Positions 1 to 5,395 of a stretch of DNA of 5,935 bases are shown in pieces (position 1 is the first letter of the stretch; every line of letters begins with the position of its first letter). The notes under the pieces were generated by a model that made no database searches, was not told the origin of the DNA, and was given only the letters and a program-made list of their open reading frames with translations. The translations under genes and the position numbers were made by a program. Source of the DNA: Ruminococcus sp. CAG:403 (GTDB lineage: Bacteria > Bacillota > Clostridia > Oscillospirales > Ruminococcaceae). The stretch is taken from the NCBI GenBank assembly GCA_000437255.1, contig FR899095.1, forward strand, positions 22,549 through 28,483, read 5' to 3'.

Positions 1-597
1 GGAGTTCAGACCACGCAGTTCTGTTTTCAGCTCTGCGGACAGTTCATCCAGATCAATTTCACAAAGCAATGTTTTGATGGCTTCTGCGCCCATCTTTGCA
101 TCAAATTCATCGCCGTATTTTTCTCGATAAGAGATATATTCCTTTTCAGTTAGTAGCTGCTTTTTCGTCAGATCGGTGTTGCCCGGATTCAGTACAATGT
201 ACTTGGTGAAGTACAGAACTTCTTCCAGACGCTTCTGAGAAATTTCCAGCATCTGTCCGATTCGGGAAGGGGTACCTTTGAAGTACCAGATATGGGAAAC
301 AGGTGCAGCCAATTCGATATGCCCCATTCGTTCCCGACGTACTTTCGCACGTGTAACTTCTACGCCGCAGCGGTCGCAGACTTTCCCTTTAAAACGAATT
401 TTCTTAAACTTGCCGCAGTGACACTCCCAGTCCTTGGTTGGCCCGAAGATTCGCTCGCAGTACAGACCGTCTCGTTCCGGTTTCTGTGTCCGATAGTTAA
501 TGGTTTCCGGGCGTTCTACTGCGCCGTAAGACCATTCCCTGATGCGTTCCGGGGAAGCGAGCCCGATTTTAATGGATTCAAAAGTATTAAATTCCAA
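1..597 (-). CDS. rpoC: DNA-directed RNA polymerase subunit beta' (RpoC), N-terminal 199 residues, gene truncated by the window edge
   Basis: RpoC is the largest core subunit of bacterial RNA polymerase; with beta it forms the active-site cleft and DNA clamp. Only the clamp-forming N-terminus is in the window; the catalytic NADFDGD motif would lie beyond the left edge. Visible landmarks are SIKIGLASPERIREWSYG (residues 8-25), RPETINYRT (29-37), FGPTKDWECHCGK (51-63), and a zinc ribbon with Cys59, Cys61, Cys74 and Cys77. These are followed by GVEVTRAKVRRERMGHIEL (78-96) and KGTPSRIG (107-114). All are standard RpoC signatures in order, without frame breaks. I place the start at a TTG codon (597-595), because AGGAGGT lies 6 nt upstream and the resulting start, MEFNTFESIKIG, matches the family. 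No in-frame ATG offers a better alternative. It follows rpoB by 110 nt on the same strand and is probably co-transcribed. Identity is essentially certain; the TTG start is very likely. Confidence 0.98.
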   Translation of the reverse strand, partial: MEFNTFESIKIGLASPERIREWSYGAVERPETINYRTQKPERDGLYCERIFGPTKDWECHCGKFKKIRFKGKVCDRCGVEVTRAKVRRERMGHIELAAPVSHIWYFKGTPSRIGQMLEISQKRLEEVLYFTKYIVLNPGNTDLTKKQLLTEKEYISYREKYGDEFDAKMGAEAIKTLLCEIDLDELSAELKTELRGLNS

Positions 598-603
598 ACC
601 GTT

Positions 604-610
604 ACCTCCT
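604..610 (-). promoter_or_regulatory. rpoC ribosome binding site
   Basis: AGGAGGT read on the minus strand, 6 nt before the TTG at 597-595. This strong Shine-Dalgarno match decides the non-ATG start of rpoC. Confidence 0.85.
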
Positions 611-643
611 AATATCCTGTTGTATCCAATTGATGAGGAAATC

Positions 644-670
644 AGATGCTGCCGGTTGCGGCAAGCATCT
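644..670 (-). promoter_or_regulatory. Hairpin in the rpoB-rpoC spacer
   Basis: AGATGCT and AGCATCT flank a GCCG/CGGC inner stem with a 4-nt loop, giving 11 base pairs with a single bulged base (position 663). It lies 38 nt after the rpoB stop codon and 34 nt before the rpoC Shine-Dalgarno. No run of U follows on either strand, so it does not look like an intrinsic terminator. An mRNA processing or stability element between the two cistrons is a reasonable inference; a weak pause or attenuation site is an alternative. Confidence 0.5.
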
Positions 671-707
671 TAATTTCACGGAATTTTCCAAATGGGAGGA
701 AGCCGCA

Positions 708-3700
708 TTATAGCAGGCTATCGTCATCCAGGTTCAGCCCAAACAGCATATCATCTGAATCATCATCGTCATCAGAATCATCTGTCAGCAGGTCGTGTTC
801 CTGATCTGCGTCATCGTCTTTCTCATCGGAGAAGGAAAGACCAGCGTTTTTCATATCCTCTTCTACGCCATTATACAGCATGGTGTCTTCTGCATCATCT
901 GCAAAAGAAACCGGCATCGGGATGATGTTGTCATCATCGTCAAAGTTTTGTTTCAGGTCAATTTCTTCCTGGTTGTGGTTCAGAACCTTAACATCCAGAC
1001 CCAAGGACTGCAATTCCTTGATCAATACCTTGAAGGATTCCGGAATGCCCGGCTTCGGAACGTTCTGACCCTTTACGATTGCCTCATAGGTGTTGACACG
1101 TCCTACCGTATCGTCTGATTTTACAGTCAGGATTTCCTGCAAGGTGTAAGCGGCACCGTATGCTTCCAATGCCCAAACTTCCATCTCACCGAAACGCTGT
1201 CCGCCGAACTGTGCCTTACCACCCAACGGCTGCTGGGTAACCAGTGCATACGGACCAACGGAACGAGCATGAATCTTATCGTCAACCAGGTGGTGCAATT
1301 TCAGGTAGTACATATATCCAACGGTAACACGGTTGTCAAACTTTTCACCGGTTCTGCCGTCATACAGCGTGAACTTTCCGTCTTCGCACATTTCCAGACG
1401 CTTGGGGTTGATGACCTTATCCATCGGATTGAGTACGAATTCGTCATCGTTGTGTGCCAGGTGCAGCTGATTGGCTTCCCGGAAGCAAGCACGGATGTCA
1501 TCTTCGTGCGCACCGTCAAAGACCGGTGTCATAATGTGCCAGCCCAGTGCCTTGGCAGCCATACCCAGGTGCACTTCCAGAACCTGTCCGATGTTCATAC
1601 GGGAAGGTACGCCCAACGGGTTCAGAACGATATCCAGTGGTGTACCGTCTTCCAGGAATGGCATGTCTTCTTCCGGCAAAATACGGGAAACGACACCCTT
1701 GTTACCGTGACGGCCTGCCATCTTATCGCCGACGGAGATTTTCCGCTTCTGTGCAATGTAGCAGCGAACCAGCATGTTAACACCAGGAGACAGCTCATCG
1801 CAGTTTTCCCGTGTGAAGATCTTAACGTCTACGATGATACCAGCTTCACCGTGTGGTACCTTCAAGGAATTATCCCGGACTTCACGCGCCTTTTCACCGA
1901 AGATGGCACGCAGCAGACGTTCTTCTGCGGTCAGTTCGGTTTCGCCCTTCGGGGTTACCTTACCAACCAGGATATCACCCGGATGTACTTCTGCACCGAT
2001 TCGAATGATACCACGATCGTCCAGATCCTTTAATGCATCATCGCCCACATTGGGGATGTCTCTTGTAATTTCTTCCGGCCCTAGTTTGGTGTCTCGGCAT
2101 TCAATTTCATATTCTTCAATATGAATGGAAGTAAAGACATCTTCCCGTACCAGACGTTCGTTCAGCAAAACGGCATCCTCGTAGTTGTAACCTTCCCAAG
2201 TCATGAAGCCGATCAGGGCATTCTTTCCGAGGGAGATTTCACCGTCTGCGGTTGCCGGGCCATCTGCCAGAACCTGTCCCTTCTTCACCGTTTCACCAAC
2301 GGCTACAATCGGCTTTTGGTTGATGCAGGTGCCTTGGTTGGAACGCTTGAACTTGGTGAGCTTATAAACGTGCTTTTCCTGCTTGTCGTTGTCAATGATA
2401 ACCACTTCATCAGCGGAAACAGCGGATACAACGCCATCCTGTTCAGCCAGCACGCAAACGCCGGAGTCAACAGCCGCCTTGTATTCCATACCGGTTCCGA
2501 CAAACGGACGCTCGGTCTTCATCAGCGGAACGGCCTGCCGCTGCATGTTGGATCCCATCAGCGCACGGTTTGCATCGTCGTTTTCCAGGAACGGAATCAT
2601 AGAAGTTGCGACAGAAACAACCATCTTCGGGGAAACATCCATGAAGTCGATGCGTTCCCGTTCAATTTCCAGGATCTTATCCCGGTAACGAGCTGCAACC
2701 TTCGGATTGGCGAAATAACCATCTTCCGTCAGCGATTCGTTTGCCTGTGCAACGATATAGTTATCTTCCATATCGGCTGTCATGTAAACAACTTCATCGG
2801 TTACCTTTCCGGTTTCCTTGTCTACCTTCCGATAAGGCGCTTCAATAAAGCCATATTCATTGATTCTTGCAAATGTTGCCAGATAGGAGATCAAACCGAT
2901 GTTCGGGCCTTCCGGCGTTTCAATCGGGCACATTCTGCCGTAGTGGCTGTAGTGTACGTCACGTACTTCGAATCCGGCTCTGTCACGGGACAAACCGCCA
3001 GGGCCCAATGCAGAAAGTCTTCTCTTGTGGGTCAGTTCAGCCAGCGGATTATTCTGATCCATGAACTGAGACAGCGGGGAAGAACCAAAGAATTCCTTAA
3101 TGGCAGCTGTAATCGGACGGATGTTTACCAGTGCCTGCGGGGTTACCACATCCATATCCTGCGCCTGGATGTTCATGCGTTCCCGGATCACCCGTTCCAT
3201 TCTGGTAAAGCCAATGCGGAACTGATTTTGCAGCAGTTCGCCGACAGAACGAATTCGACGGTTGCCTAGGTGGTCGATATCATCAACCAAGCCAACGCCT
3301 TCGCACAGATTCAGGAAGTAGCTGATGGTTGCATAGATATCATCCAGTGTAATGTGCTTCGGAACCAATTCGTCTGCACGCTTCTTGACGGTTTCTTCGA
3401 TTTCTTCCGGATCCTTGCAGGTATCCAGAATTTCACGCAGAACCTTATAAGAAACCTTTTCGTTGATGCCATACTGGGAAACATCAAAGGAAACATAATT
3501 GCTGATGTCTACCATGCCGTTACCGATGACTTTTACTTCCTTCTCGACAAAGCGAATGGAATTTTCACCGGACTCTGTGACATAATATTCCTTGGCTTCT
3601 ACTGTCAGATAAGCTTCTGTAATGCCGGCTTCCTGAATCTGCATAGCCTGATCGTAGGTCAGTGTGGTGCCTGCATCGAACAGCAGTTCACCGGTTTCCT

Positions 3701-4595
3701 CCTGAATCACCGGACGGGAAAGCACATGGCCAGCCAGACGGCTGCCAATGCCCAGCTTCTTGTTGTATTTATAACGACCGAACCGACAGAGATCATACCG
3801 CTTTGCATCAAAGAACAGGTTGTTCAAGTGGGTCAGGGAGCTTTCGACCGTCGGCGGTTCGCCTGGACGCAGCTTCTTATACAGATCCAGTAATGCTTCG
3901 TCGGTATTCTTGGTGGCATCCTTTTGCAGGATGGTCTGATTCAGCCGTTCATCCACACCAAATTTTTCCGTGATTTCGTCATCGGAGCTGATGCCCAATG
4001 CACGGATAAAGGTAGTGATCGGAATTTTTCTGTTTTTATCAATTCGAACATAAACAATGTCGTTGGAATCCATTTCGTATTCCAGCCATGCACCACGGTT
4101 CGGAATAACAGTTGCCTTAAACAGATCCTTACCGGTGCGGTCCTTTTCCGAGGCATAATATACACCAGGAGAACGAACCAACTGGGAAACGATAACACGT
4201 TCTGCACCGTTGATGACAAAGGTGCCACTGTCTGTCATCAGAGGAAAATCGCCCATGAAAATTTCAGATTCCTTCACTTCGCCGGTTTCCTTGTTCCACA
4301 GCGTTGCACGAACCCGCAGCGGAGCAGCATAGGTTACATCTCGCTCCTTGCATTCTGCAATGGTATACTTCGGTGTGTCGTCAATTTTGTAATCCACAAA
4401 ATTCAAAACGAGATTGCCGTTATAATCCGTAATGGAAGAAATGTCATGGAAGACTTCTTTCAGGCCTTCTTCCCGAAACCATTTGTACGAATTTTTCTGT
4501 ACTTCAATCAGGTTCGGCATTTCCAGAACTTCATTGATTTTTCCGAAGTTCATTCTGACGTTTTTTCCACACTGCTTTGGTGTAACATTCACCAT
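708..4595 (-). CDS. rpoB: DNA-directed RNA polymerase subunit beta (RpoB), complete, 1295 aa
   Basis: RpoB is the second-largest core subunit. It forms one jaw of the DNA cleft, contributes catalytic-centre residues and carries the rifampicin pocket. In order I see: the N-terminal lobe/protrusion with RSPGVYY (V145, equivalent to E. coli V146); a charged lobe segment near 391-419 that looks longer than in Bacillus; the rifampicin cluster with Q510, D513, H523 and S528 (E. coli Q513, D516, H526, S531); PIETPEGPNIGL (557-568); NYED with E806-D807 (E. coli E813-D814); GDKMAGRHGNKG with K958 and K966 (E. coli K1065, K1073); and the clamp-contacting GGKAQFGGQRFGEMEVWALE starting at 1125. Recognisable conservation ends near residue 1201 and an acidic tail of about 94 residues follows. 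The large E. coli insertions are absent. The start at 4595-4593 is chosen for its AAAGGAGGT 9 nt upstream and the family-like MVNVTPKQ; an in-frame ATG at 4643 has no ribosome binding site. The stop is TAA (710-708). Confidence 0.99.
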   Translation of the reverse strand: MVNVTPKQCGKNVRMNFGKINEVLEMPNLIEVQKNSYKWFREEGLKEVFHDISSITDYNGNLVLNFVDYKIDDTPKYTIAECKERDVTYAAPLRVRATLWNKETGEVKESEIFMGDFPLMTDSGTFVINGAERVIVSQLVRSPGVYYASEKDRTGKDLFKATVIPNRGAWLEYEMDSNDIVYVRIDKNRKIPITTFIRALGISSDDEITEKFGVDERLNQTILQKDATKNTDEALLDLYKKLRPGEPPTVESSLTHLNNLFFDAKRYDLCRFGRYKYNKKLGIGSRLAGHVLSRPVIQEETGELLFDAGTTLTYDQAMQIQEAGITEAYLTVEAKEYYVTESGENSIRFVEKEVKVIGNGMVDISNYVSFDVSQYGINEKVSYKVLREILDTCKDPEEIEETVKKRADELVPKHITLDDIYATISYFLNLCEGVGLVDDIDHLGNRRIRSVGELLQNQFRIGFTRMERVIRERMNIQAQDMDVVTPQALVNIRPITAAIKEFFGSSPLSQFMDQNNPLAELTHKRRLSALGPGGLSRDRAGFEVRDVHYSHYGRMCPIETPEGPNIGLISYLATFARINEYGFIEAPYRKVDKETGKVTDEVVYMTADMEDNYIVAQANESLTEDGYFANPKVAARYRDKILEIERERIDFMDVSPKMVVSVATSMIPFLENDDANRALMGSNMQRQAVPLMKTERPFVGTGMEYKAAVDSGVCVLAEQDGVVSAVSADEVVIIDNDKQEKHVYKLTKFKRSNQGTCINQKPIVAVGETVKKGQVLADGPATADGEISLGKNALIGFMTWEGYNYEDAVLLNERLVREDVFTSIHIEEYEIECRDTKLGPEEITRDIPNVGDDALKDLDDRGIIRIGAEVHPGDILVGKVTPKGETELTAEERLLRAIFGEKAREVRDNSLKVPHGEAGIIVDVKIFTRENCDELSPGVNMLVRCYIAQKRKISVGDKMAGRHGNKGVVSRILPEEDMPFLEDGTPLDIVLNPLGVPSRMNIGQVLEVHLGMAAKALGWHIMTPVFDGAHEDDIRACFREANQLHLAHNDDEFVLNPMDKVINPKRLEMCEDGKFTLYDGRTGEKFDNRVTVGYMYYLKLHHLVDDKIHARSVGPYALVTQQPLGGKAQFGGQRFGEMEVWALEAYGAAYTLQEILTVKSDDTVGRVNTYEAIVKGQNVPKPGIPESFKVLIKELQSLGLDVKVLNHNQEEIDLKQNFDDDDNIIPMPVSFADDAEDTMLYNGVEEDMKNAGLSFSDEKDDDADQEHDLLTDDSDDDDDSDDMLFGLNLDDDSLL
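751..782 (-). repeat. Imperfect 18-bp-period tandem repeat inside the rpoB acidic tail
   Basis: On the plus strand TCATCTGAATCATC (751-764) recurs as TCATCAGAATCATC (769-782), one mismatch, 18 bp apart and in frame. Each copy encodes Asp-Asp-Ser-Asp-Asp, giving DDSDDDDDSDD in the protein. The arrangement is consistent with growth of the tail by in-frame slippage or duplication of GAT-type codons. Confidence 0.7.
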
Positions 4596-4604
4596 AGGCG
4601 AAAA

Positions 4605-4613
4605 ACCTCCTTT
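4605..4613 (-). promoter_or_regulatory. rpoB ribosome binding site
   Basis: AAAGGAGGT on the minus strand, a nine-base match to the 16S anti-Shine-Dalgarno, 9 nt before the ATG at 4595-4593. It fixes the start of RpoB at MVNVTPKQ rather than at the in-frame ATG 48 nt further upstream. Confidence 0.9.
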
Positions 4614-4734
4614 GTTATTGTCAGAACTTGCAGCTATTTCCATGCAGATGCCGGGCAGCGCAAGCCTTCAAAAAATGAGACGATCTGTTTGCCAGGAGCC
4701 TTTTTTGGCAGTTTTTAAAAAATCAAAAAAGGAC

Positions 4735-4764
4735 TTGACAGAACGGTGTATAATATGGTATACT
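4735..4764 (+). promoter_or_regulatory. Plus-strand sigma-A promoter opposing rpoB
   Basis: TTGACA (4735-4740), an 18-nt spacer, then TATACT (4759-4764) preceded by TG one base away (TGG-TATACT), which is an extended -10 element. The predicted start is near 4771. It fires away from rpoB, inside the rpoB leader and straight toward the rpoB promoter. No protein-coding gene follows before the terminator at 4859-4896. A dyad TGGTA-N8-TACCA (4756-4773) covers its -10 and start site and could be an operator. Consensus quality is high, but activity is untested. Confidence 0.7.
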
Positions 4765-4807
4765 ATTGTACCAAAAAACACAAGTTTACATTTCGATACA
4801 TTTTATA

Positions 4808-4836
4808 ATTATATAATACTTCCAAATGTTTGTCAA
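4808..4836 (-). promoter_or_regulatory. rpoBC promoter, perfect sigma-A consensus
   Basis: On the minus strand TTGACA (4836-4831), exactly 17 nt, then TATAAT (4813-4808): both hexamers and the spacing are consensus. The predicted start is near 4801, giving a leader of about 206 nt. This strength suits the demand for core polymerase and explains how rpoB can be expressed without an upstream ribosomal protein operon. Confidence 0.9.
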
Positions 4837-4858
4837 GGGGTATTTCTGAAAATTAGAC

Positions 4859-4896
4859 AAATCGCCGTAAAGATTTTTTCTATGCGGCGATTTTTT
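4859..4896 (+). terminator. Rho-independent terminator, plus strand
   Basis: AAATCGCCG (4859-4867) pairs perfectly with CGGCGATTT (4885-4893) over nine bases, extendable by a wobble and an A-T pair, with a loop of about 17 nt. The 3' arm runs into six T residues (4891-4896). On the minus strand the hairpin is followed only by TTTGTCTAATTTT, a poorer tract. It therefore serves mainly plus-strand transcription, and the only plus-strand start seen before it is the promoter at 4735-4764. Confidence 0.8.
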
Positions 4897-5163
4897 GTAT
4901 AGATTACAGAAGTGCACGCAGTGGAAATGGAGCCTTTGCAGAAAAAAGAAATGCTTTTTGAAAAAAATAATTCCAGTTGCACGGCGGATTGGGTGCGAAA
5001 TGGTTGGGACATGCTTGATGAGTTGTGAAAGAAATGATGGAATAAAGTGAAAAATGGATTTCGATTTTGGAACAACTCGAAGAAAAGTGAAGGGGATTGT
5101 GAACGGTTTTGACTTGTGCATGTTGAAACGGAGCTTCCTGGAACAGAATGAAGCGTCATTTTT
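4897..5163. other. Intergenic stretch without a convincing gene
   Basis: Open frames here (for example minus 5169-4786 and plus 5054-5281) run through terminators and promoters, lack ribosome binding sites and resemble nothing I know. The only structure I see is a nested inverted repeat at 4912-4982: GTGCA/TGCAC outside, TGGAA/TTCCA inside, and AAAAAG/CTTTTT with a 5-nt loop at the centre. No clear promoter on either strand was found. The stretch is A- and G-rich on the plus strand. It could be decayed sequence or an untranslated RNA. Confidence 0.4.
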
Positions 5164-5198
5164 CGGCACTTCACGGCAATGTGGGGTGCCGTTTTTTG
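5164..5198 (+). terminator. Rho-independent terminator, plus strand, just upstream of the comM promoter
   Basis: ACGGCA (5173-5178) pairs with TGCCGT (5187-5192) around an 8-nt loop and is followed immediately by T residues (5192-5197). CGGCAC (5164-5169) can pair instead with GTGCCG (5186-5191). No T-run follows on the minus strand. It lies 27 nt before the comM -35 element and would insulate comM from read-through. What transcript it normally ends is not apparent. Confidence 0.65.
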
Positions 5199-5224
5199 GA
5201 TGGATTTTAGCGGAAAGCTTTGTA

Positions 5225-5253
5225 TTTACAAGTGCTGCAATTTATGCTATACT
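5225..5253 (+). promoter_or_regulatory. comM promoter
   Basis: TTTACA (5225-5230), a 17-nt spacer, then TATACT (5248-5253) preceded by TGC, so an extended -10. The predicted start is near 5260, giving a 136-nt leader. It is the only good promoter between the terminator at 5164-5198 and the comM start codon. Confidence 0.75.
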
Positions 5254-5259
5254 AGAACA

Positions 5260-5395
5260 TACAGATTCCACTTGCCTATAGACAGCAGGTGGAAAAAACG
5301 AGGTTCTATACGGGTTCTCGTAAAAGTACCCGTAAATTCAAAGGCAGCTGTCGGCAGCATCTGCACAGACAGGCTTTTGGGATATGAGGTGTAGA
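5260..5395 (+). promoter_or_regulatory. comM 5' leader with several hairpins
   Basis: The leader can fold into successive stems. The first is TTCCACTTGC/GCAGGTGGAA (5266-5275 with 5285-5294, one G-U pair). Next come two mutually exclusive stems: ACGAGG/TCTCGT (near 5298-5303 with 5316-5321, one G-U pair) and TACGGGT/ACCCGTA (5309-5315 with 5328-5334). The last is a bipartite stem, CTGTC/GACAG enclosing GCAG/CTGC (5348-5372), ending 13 nt before the Shine-Dalgarno. No stem is followed by a U-run, so translational rather than terminator-based control would be expected if any exists. It matches no riboswitch I recognise. Confidence 0.45.
5386..5391 (+). promoter_or_regulatory. comM ribosome binding site
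   Basis: GAGGTG lies 4 nt before the ATG at 5396-5398, a normal Shine-Dalgarno distance for that start. An in-frame ATG at 5384 overlaps this site and would have no ribosome binding site of its own. Confidence 0.7.

Larger units (their letters stand above)
4596..4801 (-). promoter_or_regulatory. rpoB 5' leader, about 206 nt
   Basis: This is the predicted untranslated region between the inferred rpoB transcription start (near 4801) and the start codon. It holds three inverted repeats. CCTTTTTTG/CAAAAAAGG (4699-4707 with 4724-4732) is 9 bp. TGCCA/TGGCA (4690-4694 with 4706-4710) overlaps the first, so the two stems cannot form together. A third, CTTGC-A-GCT paired with AGC-GCAAG (4627-4635 with 4657-4664), is 8 bp with one bulge and ends 13 nt before the Shine-Dalgarno. 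No GC-rich stem followed by a U-run is present on the minus strand, so no intrinsic terminator is visible. I recognise no known riboswitch or ribosomal-protein leader. The leader also contains an opposing plus-strand promoter at 4735-4764. Confidence 0.55.
4771..4896 (+). ncRNA. Candidate short RNA crossing the rpoB promoter
   Basis: This is the predicted transcript between the plus-strand promoter (start near 4771) and the end of the plus-strand terminator, about 125 nt. It contains no open reading frame with a credible ribosome binding site. Its first 30 or so bases would be complementary to the start of the rpoB leader, and it runs across the whole rpoB promoter. A stem TTTGTC/GACAAA (4829-4834 with 4856-4861) overlaps the base of the terminator stem. 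I match it to no known RNA family. The call rests entirely on the promoter and terminator bracketing it. Confidence 0.4.

Noticed and set aside
1269..2033. 254-codon plus-strand open frame antisense to rpoB
   Set aside because: Same reasoning: fully contained in rpoB, no initiation signals, no recognisable domain.
2121..3269. 382-codon open frame on the plus strand, antisense to rpoB
   Set aside because: It lies wholly inside rpoB, has no ribosome binding site or promoter that I can see, and its protein resembles no family. It is a composition shadow of a conserved gene.
4596..4643. In-frame upstream ATG at 4643 that would extend RpoB by 16 residues
   Set aside because: No Shine-Dalgarno precedes it, the extra residues are not family-like, and the AAAGGAGGT at 4605-4613 serves the ATG at 4595.
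4749..4754. TATAAT on the plus strand as the -10 for the TTGACA at 4735
   Set aside because: Spacing would be only 8 nt. TATACT at 4759 with 18-nt spacing and an upstream TG fits far better.
4786..5169. Minus-strand open frames of 127 and 113 codons between rpoB and comM
   Set aside because: They read through the rpoB promoter and the inverted repeat at 4859-4893, have no ribosome binding site and encode low-complexity Phe/His/Lys-rich text.
5280..5303. AGACAGCAGGTG followed by CGAGG in the comM leader, resembling the 5' part of the ribosomal L10 (rplJ) leader
   Set aside because: As I remember that motif, the matching CCTGCCGAGG 3' arm is required and is missing here; the downstream gene is not rplJ, and the bases are already explained by a local hairpin.
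5054..5394. Plus-strand open frames of 75 and 71 codons ahead of comM
   Set aside because: They span the terminator at 5164-5198 and the comM promoter, and neither has a convincing Shine-Dalgarno.
5384..5395. Alternative comM start, ATG at 5384
   Set aside because: It overlaps the Shine-Dalgarno used by the ATG at 5396 and adds four residues not typical of the family.
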